From: Micavibrio_C sp046294845 | Lineage (GTDB): Bacteria > Pseudomonadota > Alphaproteobacteria > Micavibrionales > Micavibrionaceae | Assembly (NCBI GenBank): GCA_046294845.1 | Contig: JBKBNU010000001.1 | Span: 744,001-808,000, forward strand | Length of the DNA stretch: 64,000 nucleotides | Direction: 5' to 3' | Part shown: piece by piece, positions 44,000 to 53,716 of the stretch | Position numbering within the stretch: position 1 is the stretch's first letter | Layout of the letters: each line of letters begins with the position of its first letter | Made by a program: the position numbers and the translations under genes | The notes under the pieces: model-generated | The model's input: only the letters and a program-made list of their open reading frames with translations | Database searches by the model: none | What the model was told of the DNA's origin: nothing

Positions 44000-44959
44000 T
44001 TAATCGTTATAGCTGTAACGCGTTTTGATGCGATTTGATTCGCGGGGCGTATCCAGTTGTGCCATTTCCATGATTTGCAGCGGGCTCGTCACCAGTGAGG
44101 CCGTACCGCTGCCTATGGCGCCCAGACGGGCAGGAGGAGCGGTTCTGCGGGCGGCGATCTGATCGTCATTATCGGAGCCAGCAAGCAAACGAATTTGCTG
44201 TTTCTGATGGTCCTGAAACAGGCTCGCAACCCATTCCGATTTATCGGCAACATTGTTGGCGTTTGTTGTTGCAGGGCTTTGTGTTTTGGCTGCGCTCACA
44301 ATCGGGGCTTTGCCTGTTTGATCGCTGCCGAATTTCTTCGCAAAGAAATCATAAACCCCCGCGAGCGTACGTGGTTCGCCGCTTTTCGCATCATAGAAGA
44401 CATTGTAATTGGCGCGTGCGGCTTTCGGGAACAGGGCGGCCGCGTTATCGACCGGATTATTTTCCATGGCTTTCAAGAAGCCGGCAGCACCGGACGGGCC
44501 CATAAAGTGGGCAAGATAAAGTTCAACCGATCCCACATCGCCGTCGATTTGTTTTTCGAGATAGCGTTTATTGTCGGCGGCATATTCGGCGGCCATAGCG
44601 GCGGCAGTTTCGGGATCTTTACGCAGATCCAAAATCTCTTTACGGATGGCGGCATCGGCGACCTTGCCTTTGGCATCGATCTTGGCGGCATATTCGCCCA
44701 GACCGTATTTGTCGCCATGCTCGCGGATCATTCCTATCCATGTTTTTTCAATAAACTGATAAAGACCGGTGGCAGAGCTCGTTTTGGATTTTATATCGGT
44801 TTTGAAGCTGCTCTCGGCGCTGGCCTTTTCAACAAGGTAGGCAAAATCAACCCCTGTGCGGGCGCTGGCTTTGCGGATGGCACCCAGAATCTCGGGGCCA
44901 GCCTGCCGCTGCAGCGCTGCCAAGTTGTTGTTTTTCAATATGTTTCCAGCAGAATTCAT
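44000..44959 (-). CDS. Lytic-transglycosylase-like (SLT-domain) protein
   Basis: The 319-residue protein has an SLT-type lysozyme-like fold: the catalytic Glu in ASAESSFK, then GLYQFIEKTWIGM and a later YLAHFMGPSGAAGFL helix. It would cut peptidoglycan glycan strands. There is no signal peptide, so it may leave by a specialised route or act with a secretion or flagellar machine. The C-terminus is Thr/Ala/Asn-rich and disordered. Its neighbour is the small gene at 43594. Confidence 0.82.
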   Translation of the reverse strand: MNSAGNILKNNNLAALQRQAGPEILGAIRKASARTGVDFAYLVEKASAESSFKTDIKSKTSSATGLYQFIEKTWIGMIREHGDKYGLGEYAAKIDAKGKVADAAIRKEILDLRKDPETAAAMAAEYAADNKRYLEKQIDGDVGSVELYLAHFMGPSGAAGFLKAMENNPVDNAAALFPKAARANYNVFYDAKSGEPRTLAGVYDFFAKKFGSDQTGKAPIVSAAKTQSPATTNANNVADKSEWVASLFQDHQKQQIRLLAGSDNDDQIAARRTAPPARLGAIGSGTASLVTSPLQIMEMAQLDTPRESNRIKTRYSYND

Positions 44960-45140
44960 ATTTTTCCCATTCGTTAGCCGTTAAAGGCCTTCGAAACTAT
45001 ATCAGCAAGCGGCGTGCCAAACTGCCGTACGATTTGACGTAATCAATACTTCTTGTGTAATCGCGGGTAGGAGGGGAAGGGCAAAATCGGTTATCATGAT
45101 TCGTTTTAAATCAACGGGATCAGAAATATTCGAGGTCGTT

Positions 45141-46883
45141 ATGAGTACGTTTAAAGCCCCTGTCAGCGATATGCAGTTTATCCTGAAACATATTGTCGAT
45201 CTGCCGCGTCTGAAAAAGGCGCAGGATCTTGATGAGGAGATGGTGGGGACTATTCTCGAAGAAGCGGCAAAGCTGGCCGAGGATGTATTGGCGCCGTTGA
45301 ATAGTGTCGGCGATCAGACAGGTGCCCAGCTGAATGGCCATCAGATTAAAACCCCCGCCGGCTTCAAAGAGGCATACCAGCAGTACCGTGAAGGCGGCTG
45401 GAACGGTGTGCCGTTCAATCCCGATTTTGGCGGACAAGGCCTGCCGTGGGCGCTCGCCTTTGCCGTACAGGAAATGTGGCAAGCTTCCAATATGTCGTTT
45501 GGCCTGTGTCCTATGCTCAATCAGGCGGCAGTTGAGGCGATTGATATTCATGGCACGCAGGAACAAAAGAATACGTATCTTGAGAAATTAATTTCCGGTG
45601 AATGGACAGGGACGATGAACCTGACCGAGCCGCAAGCGGGTACGGACCTGGCAGCGCTTAAATCAAAAGCTGTGAAGCAGGATGACGGCAGCTACAAACT
45701 GACAGGCCAGAAAATCTTTATTACCTATGGCGAGCATGATTTCGCGGAAAACATTATTCACATGGTGCTGGCGCGTACACCTGATGCGCCTGAAGGGGTG
45801 AAGGGTATTTCCCTGTTTGTCGTGCCTAAATTTATCCCTGATGATCAGGGACGTCCCGGTGTGGCCAACGATCTGAAATGTACGGGGATCGAACATAAAA
45901 TGGGTATTCATGCTTCTCCCACTTGTACCATGCAATATGGCGATCAGGGCGGGGCCACGGCCTGGCTGATCGGGCAGGAGAATGACGGTCTGAAATGTAT
46001 GTTCACGATGATGAATAATGCACGGCTGTCTGTCGGATTGCAGGGTATTGCGGTAGCTGAACGTGCCTATCAGCATGCTTTAAACTATGCGCGCCAGCGT
46101 GTGCAGGGTACACGCATTCAGGATAAATCAGGCGAACGCGTGGCGATTATTGAACATCCGGATATACGCCGTATGTTGCTGACCATGAAAACGCAAATCG
46201 ATGCCGGACGTATGCTGTGCTATGACGCAGCCTTTGCTATTGATTGCGCGCATGAAGGTGATGACGCCGCGCAAGCCCGTGTGGATCTGTTGACGCCTGT
46301 TGTAAAGGCGTGGTGTACCGACGTGGCGGTTGAAGTCACCTCGCTGGGGATTCAGGTCCATGGCGGTATGGGGTTCATCGAGGAGACAGGGGCCGCCCAG
46401 CATTTCCGTGATGCCCGCATCACCCCCATTTATGAAGGGACAAACAGTATTCAGGCTCTCGACCTTTCCATGAGGAAGATCATTGCCAATAAGGGTGCCG
46501 CGGCCCAAAGCTGGTTTGCCGATTGCCGTGCTGTATGCGGAAAGATGGATACTGCCAGTGATATCGCCTCTCATAAACAGGCGCTTTCGCAGGCGATTGA
46601 TGATCTTGAGGCCGCAACCAGCTGGATTTTACAGCAAGCTGCGCAAGGGCATATCGAGTCTGTGGCTGCTGTCAATGTGCCGTATCTAAATGCCTTTGGT
46701 TATATTGCAGGGGGTGTCATGATGGCGCGTATGGCGGCTGCATCCACAGATCCTGCTGACAAGACAAATGTAATGAAGGCTGATTTCTATTTAAGCCACA
46801 TATTGCCACGTTATCTGGGTAACCTGAAAACAGTCATGACAGGCGCTGCTGTTGTCTGCGGTTTCAGCGCCGCTGACTTTTAG
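45141..46883 (+). CDS. Acyl-CoA dehydrogenase, long (about 580 aa) type
   Basis: FAD enzyme of fatty-acid or methylthiopropionyl-CoA oxidation. The 580-residue protein has an N-terminal extension (AcdN-type), then MNLTEPQAGTDLAALK and the FAD region. RITPIYEGTNSIQALDL is typical of this long subclass (DmdC-like). The start at 45141 (MSTFKAPVSD) has GAGG 5 nt upstream; the Met at 45096 lacks one. Its exact substrate cannot be told. Confidence 0.9.
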   Translation: MSTFKAPVSDMQFILKHIVDLPRLKKAQDLDEEMVGTILEEAAKLAEDVLAPLNSVGDQTGAQLNGHQIKTPAGFKEAYQQYREGGWNGVPFNPDFGGQGLPWALAFAVQEMWQASNMSFGLCPMLNQAAVEAIDIHGTQEQKNTYLEKLISGEWTGTMNLTEPQAGTDLAALKSKAVKQDDGSYKLTGQKIFITYGEHDFAENIIHMVLARTPDAPEGVKGISLFVVPKFIPDDQGRPGVANDLKCTGIEHKMGIHASPTCTMQYGDQGGATAWLIGQENDGLKCMFTMMNNARLSVGLQGIAVAERAYQHALNYARQRVQGTRIQDKSGERVAIIEHPDIRRMLLTMKTQIDAGRMLCYDAAFAIDCAHEGDDAAQARVDLLTPVVKAWCTDVAVEVTSLGIQVHGGMGFIEETGAAQHFRDARITPIYEGTNSIQALDLSMRKIIANKGAAAQSWFADCRAVCGKMDTASDIASHKQALSQAIDDLEAATSWILQQAAQGHIESVAAVNVPYLNAFGYIAGGVMMARMAAASTDPADKTNVMKADFYLSHILPRYLGNLKTVMTGAAVVCGFSAADF

Positions 46884-46902
46884 ACAAGAGATTCTTTTTT
46901 GC

Positions 46903-47652
46903 TTATCTATACGGATTATTCGGGTCGTTATCGCGCAAGGCCCCTGGTACTTTCTTGAAGCAGGCTCTGTTCGATCTGATGCCTACCTGACGCAGGTTTG
47001 TATAATCAGGGTAGGGGCTCAGTTTGTATTCATCGGCATACATATTGCTGTAACAGGTGCAAAACTCATCAAGCTTGTCGACGTTCAGCATTCTAATGCT
47101 GCGGCTTACACATTCTTCATAGGCGTAACCGGCAATTGACGCTGTTGAGACGCAGTCACTGGTGATTTTGTTCGAGATTTGATCCCTTGTGGCTTCGGGT
47201 GTGAATACACGTTCGTCAAAGAATCTGCTGCCCAAACAGTCGCAATCATGGAACTTCATATAAAGTTCATACTTTTTGCATTGGTTATGAACGTCATAAG
47301 TCTCGGCCAGAATTTGGTCCTGTACATCCTTGGGCAGGGTCCAGAAAATATCATCAGCAGTCTGCCCGTTATAGGTTTTGCGCTTCTCCTGCTGCCAAGG
47401 CTCAAGGGCTGGGGTAGCGGCATTCGGGGCGATCGTTGATTGATCATCTTCGAAGGTCGGCATATCCATTGGCTTCTCGGCATAAGGATCAATAGTCTCG
47501 GGTGTAAGATCGGGTAGGGAGGCTGGGCTGTTAAGAATATCAGAGGGCGCTTGCAATGTTTCGCTGCCCTGCGCGTGTGTTGCAGGTGATGCGAGAGGAA
47601 GGCATAGACCTGCCAGAATTACGATAGTTGCCAGATAAATTGGTGATTTCAT
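46903..47652 (-). CDS. Exported Cys-rich protein, 249 aa
   Basis: A signal peptide (IYLATIVILAGLCLPLASPATHA) begins at the ATG chosen at 47652 (MKSPIYL). An ATG at 47664 also fits, and neither has a clear ribosome site. The mature part begins with an acidic, Pro-rich stretch, then a domain with about nine Cys, e.g. CKKYELYMKFHDCDC and EFCTCYSN. The many Cys suggest disulfide bonds in the periplasm or a surface position. No family is recognised. Confidence 0.75.
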   Translation of the reverse strand: MKSPIYLATIVILAGLCLPLASPATHAQGSETLQAPSDILNSPASLPDLTPETIDPYAEKPMDMPTFEDDQSTIAPNAATPALEPWQQEKRKTYNGQTADDIFWTLPKDVQDQILAETYDVHNQCKKYELYMKFHDCDCLGSRFFDERVFTPEATRDQISNKITSDCVSTASIAGYAYEECVSRSIRMLNVDKLDEFCTCYSNMYADEYKLSPYPDYTNLRQVGIRSNRACFKKVPGALRDNDPNNPYR

Positions 47653-47694
47653 GGTAGCCCACATTATTCATACGAAACACTTGATATCATAGCA

Positions 47695-47726
47695 TAAAAA
47701 AAGACCGGTATGGACACCGGTCTTTT
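47695..47726 (-). terminator. Terminator of the HTH/SapC operon
   Basis: AAAAGACCGGT (47699-47709), loop ATGGAC, ACCGGTCTTTT (47716-47726). Read on the minus strand, the stem is followed by a T-run, so it ends the operon at 47749-49284. Confidence 0.9.
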
Positions 47727-47748
47727 ATAAAAATCTTCGGAATTATGA

Positions 47749-48456
47749 TTAAGCCGAGGCTTTTTCCTCTTCGACGGCGGGGGCGGCTGCATTTGCCACG
47801 GTTTCGCCACGGATTTTTTGCCACAGGCCCTGAATGTCCAGAGTTTTGGCAGCTTGTGCGGCGGCATCAACGGCAACCTGACGCTGGCGGCCAAACGGGC
47901 CGATCCAGCGGGGTTCTGTTGATTTTCCATTTGAAGGAACAGGGATCTTTTCCTCCGCTGTTTTTGCAACGGCTTTACCGGCGGGGGCTTGGCGACGCTG
48001 CATTTCAACCTGACGGCGCATTTGTGCGCGGCGGTCACGTTCTTTCAATTCCTCTTTCAGCTCTTCAGCCTGCTTTTGACTGTATTGGCTGGTCAGCAGA
48101 ACCTGCTGGGCTTGTTTTTGCCATTGATCGCGCTGATCCTTCAGGTCGTCAATCTGGTCGCGAGCCGCTTCCAGTTGATCTTCCAGCATGCGTACACGCA
48201 TCTTCATGCGTTCGGCTTCAATAATACTGGCAGCCTTTTCAAGTTCGGCTTCCACAGAAACGGCTGCCTGCGGTGCCGCTGTTTCCACGCCTTGCGGTGC
48301 TAAACCAAAGACGCGATCCAGTTCCGATACATCGATTACACGACGGCCGGCGTTATCGACTTCGTATGAAAGCTTGCCTGCTTTCATGGCGCGCTGAATG
48401 GTTGATTTGGAGCGGCCTGTCAGATCTGCTGCTCTTTGTGGTCCTACCTTAGCCAT
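47749..48456 (-). CDS. Helix-turn-helix protein with long coiled coil
   Basis: The first 50 residues (VGPQRAADLTGRSKSTIQRAMKAGKL...RVIDVSELDRVFG) form a MerR/excisionase-like winged HTH, a type also found in plasmid replication and entry-exclusion proteins. Residues about 70-150 are a strong coiled coil rich in Glu, Gln, Arg and Lys. The rest is polar. It is probably a DNA-binding oligomer of unknown target. It follows the SapC gene in the same operon. Confidence 0.75.
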   Translation of the reverse strand: MAKVGPQRAADLTGRSKSTIQRAMKAGKLSYEVDNAGRRVIDVSELDRVFGLAPQGVETAAPQAAVSVEAELEKAASIIEAERMKMRVRMLEDQLEAARDQIDDLKDQRDQWQKQAQQVLLTSQYSQKQAEELKEELKERDRRAQMRRQVEMQRRQAPAGKAVAKTAEEKIPVPSNGKSTEPRWIGPFGRQRQVAVDAAAQAAKTLDIQGLWQKIRGETVANAAAPAVEEEKASA

Positions 48457-48483
48457 GGAAATATCCTCTCCTTGTTATTTTGT

Positions 48484-49284
48484 TTATTGTTGTGTGCCGC
48501 TTGGCTCTTCAAGGGCCAGACGTTGTGACAACATCCGTGTCAGGCGGCTCCATTGGCCCCCTGAGAACAGGTGGGCATAAAGGAACGGCAACCAGCCATT
48601 GCGGCGCCATTCCAGAAAATCCTTTTCCGGCATATTGGCAAGTTTTTGCTCGTCAACAATGCGGAAGCCCGAGAAATTGATGCGTTTACCACCACCGATA
48701 TTGATTTCAGCCTGACGTTCAACCAGCAGACCACTTGCAGCCAAAGCTTTACTGAAAGCTTGTGTCTGTTGCGCGGCTGCGTGATAGGACTTGCAGAATT
48801 CAAGAGCGTTTTGCGCCAGCAAGGAGGGCTTGCCTTCGGCTTCGAAGAATTTTTGCTCGCCATCTTTCTCGATAACTTTGTCGTCCATGTCGACGCACAG
48901 CGTCAGTTGGTCAGTACCGGCTATTTCCGAGAAGATAAACGGGTAACGGCGAATATAGGCGGGGATGTAGGCGTCTTCCTGCCATTGGCCGGAACCGTCT
49001 ACGAAAAGGTTTTCATTATCGCGCACACCCATCAAGGCTACCGGAGTCGCATTGGCATCAGGGCTGAACGCGATCGGGTAGTAGTGGCTGATTTGCGGCA
49101 TCTCGATCATGTTGATCGGTACGGCATTTACATGGGCGCAGAAAGACAGGCCAAAATTCTTCTTCAGGCCCAGATCGACGTGCTTTTTACCGTCGAGGGG
49201 AACAGGATTGCTGTAGAAAAGCGGAAGCGCAGCAGGGGGGGCTGCCTCGGTGCTATCGTTATCCGCCTTTTTTTCCTTGGCCAT
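48484..49284 (-). CDS. SapC-family protein
   Basis: The pattern LPLFYSNPVPLDGKKHVDLG...FCAHVNAVPINMIEMPQ...HYYPIAF, followed by AYIRRYPFIFSE and EFCKSYHAA, matches the SapC family, named after a Campylobacter S-layer locus but common in alphaproteobacteria with unknown function. It has 266 residues from the ATG at 49284 (MAKEKKADN); GGAG lies 10 nt upstream, and the ATG at 49290 is too close to it. It is cotranscribed with the HTH protein. No signal peptide is seen. Confidence 0.9.
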   Translation of the reverse strand: MAKEKKADNDSTEAAPPAALPLFYSNPVPLDGKKHVDLGLKKNFGLSFCAHVNAVPINMIEMPQISHYYPIAFSPDANATPVALMGVRDNENLFVDGSGQWQEDAYIPAYIRRYPFIFSEIAGTDQLTLCVDMDDKVIEKDGEQKFFEAEGKPSLLAQNALEFCKSYHAAAQQTQAFSKALAASGLLVERQAEINIGGGKRINFSGFRIVDEQKLANMPEKDFLEWRRNGWLPFLYAHLFSGGQWSRLTRMLSQRLALEEPSGTQQ

Positions 49285-49375
49285 GACCATCTTTCTCCAG
49301 AAATTGATAAATAAGATTGCCATTTCTTACGGCAATCAAGGGGACGGGTTAAGACCCGTCTTTTAGGCACACGCA

Positions 49376-49438
49376 TTAACGGCTTGAATCAACCAGACTT
49401 GAGGCCGAATGTCCACCATTTTGATATTCCGTAATCAT
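49376..49438 (-). CDS. Possible 20-aa peptide upstream of sapC
   Basis: The frame from ATG 49438 reads MITEYQNGGHSASSLVDSSR and stops with TAA, with GGGGGA about 4 nt before it. A GACGGGT/ACCCGTC hairpin (49343-49360) lies between it and SapC. It could be a leader peptide or a chance frame. The 332-nt gap 49285-49616 otherwise holds only the upstream region of ugd. Confidence 0.3.
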   Translation of the reverse strand: MITEYQNGGHSASSLVDSSR

Positions 49439-49616
49439 GATTTCCCCCTAAATGAAGCAACAAGTTAATTAACGAAACGAAATGTACCGTTATAGATAGA
49501 ATTTTTTTCATAAAAGATTAAAGCTTTAACCCGCGGGTGAAATACTGTAGGTTTCGGGCAACTTGAGATAATAGTAATGATATCCTTCGTAAAACTGATG
49601 TGAAAGGACTCTTCAA

Positions 49617-50990
49617 ATGCGTATTGCAATGGTGGGCACGGGCTATGTAGGGCTTGTATCGGGAACTTGCTTTGCCGAGTTCGGGTTTGATGTGACATGT
49701 ATTGATCGTGATGCCAGCAAAATCGCATTGCTCGAAAAGGGCAAATCACCGATTTACGAACCGGGCCTCGATGAACTTTTGCAAAGACAAATTGATGGTG
49801 GCCGCATTTCCTTTACGACGGATCTGAAATCTGCTGTGGCGCAGGCCGATATTGTCTTTATTGCTGTGGGGACACCGCCGCGTGCTTCCGACGGTCACGC
49901 TGATCTTTCCCAGGCTTACGATGCGGCCCGTGAAATCGGGGAGGCCATGCAGGGTTATACAGTAGTTGTGACCAAATCGACCGTGCCAGTCGGTACCTCA
50001 CGCGAAATTGAACGTATCATTCGCGAAGTTCGCCCTGATGGGGAATTCGATATGGCTTCGAACCCGGAATTCCTGCGCGAGGGGGCTGCTATTGGTGATT
50101 TTATGCGCCCTGACCGTGTGGTCGTGGGGGTAACATCCGAGCGCGCACGCAAAGTCATGAGCGAGCTTTACAGGCCGCTTTTCCTTAATGAAACACCAAT
50201 TGTTTTCACATCACGTGAAACAGCTGAAATCATCAAATATGCTTCGAACGCTTTTCTGGCGACCAAGATTTCTTTCATTAATGAAATCGCCAATCTGTGC
50301 GAAAAGGCAGATGCCGATGTGCAGGATGTTGCCCGTGCGATGGGGCTTGATGGTCGTATTGGCAAGAAATTCCTTCACCCGGGACCGGGTTATGGTGGTT
50401 CATGCTTCCCAAAAGATACCTTGGCTTTGGTGCAAACCGGCGAAGTCTTGGGTGCGCCGCAGACGATCGTTGAATCGGTTGTCCAGTGTAATGCCGCCCG
50501 CCAGCGTGAAATGGCCGAGCGTATTATCAAGGCTTGTGGGGGGTCTGTAAAAGGTAAGCGTATCGGCATTCTGGGTGTGGCTTTCAAACCTAACACCGAT
50601 GACGTACGTGAATCGCCGGCTTTGGTGATTATTCCCTTGCTGCAGGAAGCTGGTGCTATTGTCGCGGCCTATGATCCGGTGGCAGCCGAACAGGCACAAA
50701 AACACCTGCAGGATGTAGTCTGGTGCAAGGATGCCTATGAAGTGGCCGACGGCGCCCAAGCTGTGGCTATTGTTACCGAATGGAATGAATTCCGTGCCCT
50801 TGATCTGGTCAGGATTAAGGATAAAATGGCAGGGCAAGTTTTGCTTGATATGCGTAACATTTACAAACGCGAGGAAATGATCGGAAAAGGTTTTGATTAT
50901 CTTTCAATTGGTCGTCCTCCTGTTTTATTGAATGCCGCCTCCGAACAAGACTGCACGGTAGAACGAGAGAAAATTCGCTCGATCTCTTAA
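49617..50990 (+). CDS. ugd: UDP-glucose 6-dehydrogenase
   Basis: Oxidises UDP-glucose twice with NAD+ to UDP-glucuronate for capsule, LPS or other glycan building. It has 457 residues. The N-terminal GTGYVGLVSGTCFAE is the NAD site, the catalytic Cys is in GYGGSCFPKD, and a C-terminal UDP-binding domain follows. AAGGA lies 8 nt upstream of the ATG. A sulfate-activation operon follows 30 nt later on the same strand, and the two may be used together. Confidence 0.96.
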   Translation: MRIAMVGTGYVGLVSGTCFAEFGFDVTCIDRDASKIALLEKGKSPIYEPGLDELLQRQIDGGRISFTTDLKSAVAQADIVFIAVGTPPRASDGHADLSQAYDAAREIGEAMQGYTVVVTKSTVPVGTSREIERIIREVRPDGEFDMASNPEFLREGAAIGDFMRPDRVVVGVTSERARKVMSELYRPLFLNETPIVFTSRETAEIIKYASNAFLATKISFINEIANLCEKADADVQDVARAMGLDGRIGKKFLHPGPGYGGSCFPKDTLALVQTGEVLGAPQTIVESVVQCNAARQREMAERIIKACGGSVKGKRIGILGVAFKPNTDDVRESPALVIIPLLQEAGAIVAAYDPVAAEQAQKHLQDVVWCKDAYEVADGAQAVAIVTEWNEFRALDLVRIKDKMAGQVLLDMRNIYKREEMIGKGFDYLSIGRPPVLLNAASEQDCTVEREKIRSIS

Positions 50991-51020
50991 GGGACAATCA
51001 AAAAAGCGGAAAATTTGTCG

Positions 51021-51818
51021 ATGTACGCCTACCTTGATGATCTGGAATCGCAGTCGGTGTATATCCTGAGGGAGGCCTATCAAGGCATCCATCCTTTGGC
51101 CATGTTGTGGTCGATGGGAAAAGATTCGACTGCCTTGCTCTGGTTGGTTCGCAAGGCTTTTTTGGGGCGTGTGCCTTTTCCGCTTATCCTGCTGGATACC
51201 GGTATGGAACTGCCCGAGGTTTATCAGTTTCGTGATGATCTTACCCGCGATTGGGCGCTGCCTGTCATCAATTACGAATGTCCGCCTGAATCCGAAATGG
51301 ATCCTTCCTTGCCCCCTGCCACCAGAGCGGCTGCCCGCAAGACAGAAGGGCTGAAAGCAATCCTAAAGCAGGATGGTTACAAGGGCATTATCAGCGGCAT
51401 TCGCCGTGATGAACAATCAATCAGGGCCAAGGAACGCATTTTTTCCCCGCGTACGCCGGAGGGGGACTGGCCCTTTAAAGATCAGCCTGCCGAGATGTGG
51501 GATCAATATAATATGAGCGTACCCGAAGGTTGGCATGTACGGGTTCATCCTTTGTTGCACTGGACGGAACTTGATATTTGGCGTTACACAAAGCGCGAAA
51601 ACATTCCCTGTGTACCGCTTTATTTTGCCAAGGACGGTATGCGCTATCGATCACTCGGTGAAAAGAACATTACAACACCCGTGCCGAGTACAGCGGCCAC
51701 CATAGATGATATTATCGCCGAACTGGAAAGCACGCATACATCGGAACGTGCCGGACGGCGCATGGATCATGAAGCCGAAGATAGTTTCGAAATTTTGCGG
51801 GCACGGGGATATATGTGA
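51021..51818 (+). CDS. cysD: Sulfate adenylyltransferase subunit 2 (CysD)
   Basis: Makes adenosine 5'-phosphosulfate from sulfate and ATP together with the GTPase CysN. It has 265 residues, somewhat shorter than E. coli CysD (about 302). The PP-loop reads WSMGKDSTALLW near residue 31; GIRRDEQSIRAKERIFSPR and HPLLHWTELDIWRY are also present. The start is ATG 51021; the TTG at 51015 is unlikely. Its stop overlaps the start of cysNC. Confidence 0.92.
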   Translation: MYAYLDDLESQSVYILREAYQGIHPLAMLWSMGKDSTALLWLVRKAFLGRVPFPLILLDTGMELPEVYQFRDDLTRDWALPVINYECPPESEMDPSLPPATRAAARKTEGLKAILKQDGYKGIISGIRRDEQSIRAKERIFSPRTPEGDWPFKDQPAEMWDQYNMSVPEGWHVRVHPLLHWTELDIWRYTKRENIPCVPLYFAKDGMRYRSLGEKNITTPVPSTAATIDDIIAELESTHTSERAGRRMDHEAEDSFEILRARGYM

Positions 51819-53716
51819 TGATGCATCATGATATTCCTGCTGTTCGTATTGTTATTGCCGGTCATGTTGATCACGGTAAATCAACGCTGATTGGCCGTTT
51901 GTTGCACGATGCCGGATGCCTGCCGCCTGAAAAAGTAGCCGAGTTACAGGCCTCGGCCAGGAAGCGGCATATTGAAGATATAGAATGGTCGTTCCTTCTG
52001 GATTCCTTTCAGGATGAAAGAAACCAGAATGTCACGATTGATAGCAGCCAGGTCTTCTTTGCCTATCAAGGCAAACGCTTCCAGATTATCGATGCCCCCG
52101 GCCATGCGGCCTTTATCAAGAATGCGATCACGGGGGCGTCTTGCGCCGACGCTGCTGTTTTGATGATTGATGCTGTCGAGGGTATGGGGCAACAAACATG
52201 GCGCCATGCTCATTTCCTGCAGGTCATGGGGGTCAGGCAACTGATCGTAGCCGTGAATAAAATGGATCTGGTTGCTTATGATCCGGAACGATTCTTTCAG
52301 ATCAAGACGGCTATTGAATCCTACATGCAAAAACTGGGCTTGAAAATCGATCATATCGTCCCCTTAAGTGCGGCCAAGGGTGAGAATATCCTTGAAATTA
52401 CAAATTCGATGCCTTGGTATACGGGCCTAACTTTGATGCAGGCTTTGCAAGGGCTGGAAGCGGCCTCGTTCCCTGAGGCCCTGCCGTTGCGCTTGCCTGT
52501 GCAGGATGTTTACAAGCAAGGGGCAAAGCGCCTTATTGTTGGACGTTTGGAAAGTGGGCAGATCGCGGTAGGTGATAAGGTTAGAATATCCCCTACAGGA
52601 GAGGAAAGTACAGTAAGTAAGTTCTTTTCATGGCCTGAAAACGAAGGGCTTAATAGTGCCAAGGCCGGTAAGTGTGTGGCCTTCAGTATCAAAGATAAAA
52701 TCTATGTCGAACGTGGCTATATGTGCAGCCATGCTGTCAATTTGCCGCATCTGCATCATTTATCACATGCGCGCATATTCTGGCTGGATGATGAGCCTTT
52801 GCGCGAAGGTGATGTCTTGATGTTGCGGAATACAACACAAGACATCCCTGTTTCCTTGCGTAAGATCGAGCATGTTGTGGATGTAGGTGATCTCTCCCTG
52901 AATCATGATACTAAAATAGTCAATTACGGAGATGTGGCCTCCGTATCATTCCGTGCCCGTGATCTGATGGTAATTGATTATGCTGAACTTAATCCGCGGA
53001 CGGGCCGTTTTGTTCTGCATCGTAATCATAAAATTATAGGTGGTGGTGTATTTGTAAAACCGCAAGGTGAAGATGTGCGCCAGCCTTTTATTGCGCGATC
53101 ATCGCACATCACCAAGGTTAGCCACCTGATTAGTGCCACGCAGCGCTATCAGGCGCAAGGTCATAAAGGGGCTGTTTTCTGGCTCACAGGTCTATCAGGG
53201 GCAGGTAAATCGACACTGGCTATGCTTGCGGAAAAAAATCTGTTTGATGAATTCAGGAAAGTTTATGTGCTGGATGGGGATAATATTCGCCACGGCTTGT
53301 GTGCTGATTTGGGCTTCTCGGCAGAAGACCGTGCGGAGAATATCCGCCGTGTAGGCGAAGTTTCCAAATTGATGGCCGATGCCGGGGTCATTGTTATTAC
53401 ATCTTTCATTTCACCTTTCGCGGCAGACCGTGAGCAGGTACGCCAATCCATCGGCGCGTCCTTCCATGAAGTTTATATCAAGGCGACGCTGGAGGCCTGT
53501 GAGGGGCGTGATCCCAAGGGCTTGTACCGCAAGGCACGTTCGGGCCAGATTGCCGAATTCACTGGTATCGATTCTCCGTATGATGTTCCCGAAAATCCGG
53601 ACCTAGCGATTGATACACAACAACATGATATTGAATATTGTGTGAAGCAACTCTGTGATTATATCCGGATACACACGCAGATTTCTTTGCAGAAGGAAAA
53701 GCAGAATGATCTCTGA
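51818..53716 (+). CDS. cysNC: Bifunctional CysN-CysC: ATP sulfurylase GTPase fused to APS kinase
   Basis: The N-terminal GTPase, of the EF-Tu/CysN type, has GHVDHGKST and IDAPGH and NKMD motifs. The C-terminal part from about residue 450 (FWLTGLSGAGKSTLA, VLDGDNIRHGL) is APS kinase, making PAPS. The length of 632 residues is typical for the fusion. The GTPase is diverged: the switch I region reads DERNQNVTID rather than the usual EREQGITID, and DAPGH replaces DTPGH. The start overlaps cysD (TGATG), so translation is coupled. The next gene, cysQ, begins 10 nt before its stop. Confidence 0.92.
   Translation: MMHHDIPAVRIVIAGHVDHGKSTLIGRLLHDAGCLPPEKVAELQASARKRHIEDIEWSFLLDSFQDERNQNVTIDSSQVFFAYQGKRFQIIDAPGHAAFIKNAITGASCADAAVLMIDAVEGMGQQTWRHAHFLQVMGVRQLIVAVNKMDLVAYDPERFFQIKTAIESYMQKLGLKIDHIVPLSAAKGENILEITNSMPWYTGLTLMQALQGLEAASFPEALPLRLPVQDVYKQGAKRLIVGRLESGQIAVGDKVRISPTGEESTVSKFFSWPENEGLNSAKAGKCVAFSIKDKIYVERGYMCSHAVNLPHLHHLSHARIFWLDDEPLREGDVLMLRNTTQDIPVSLRKIEHVVDVGDLSLNHDTKIVNYGDVASVSFRARDLMVIDYAELNPRTGRFVLHRNHKIIGGGVFVKPQGEDVRQPFIARSSHITKVSHLISATQRYQAQGHKGAVFWLTGLSGAGKSTLAMLAEKNLFDEFRKVYVLDGDNIRHGLCADLGFSAEDRAENIRRVGEVSKLMADAGVIVITSFISPFAADREQVRQSIGASFHEVYIKATLEACEGRDPKGLYRKARSGQIAEFTGIDSPYDVPENPDLAIDTQQHDIEYCVKQLCDYIRIHTQISLQKEKQNDL

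Noticed and set aside
49376..49438. PqqA-like peptide
   Set aside because: The peptide lacks the Glu-x3-Tyr pair of PqqA, and no pqq genes are near.
50991..51020. Riboswitch or attenuator before cysD
   Set aside because: Only 30 nt separate ugd and cysD, too short for a SAM-type or similar element.
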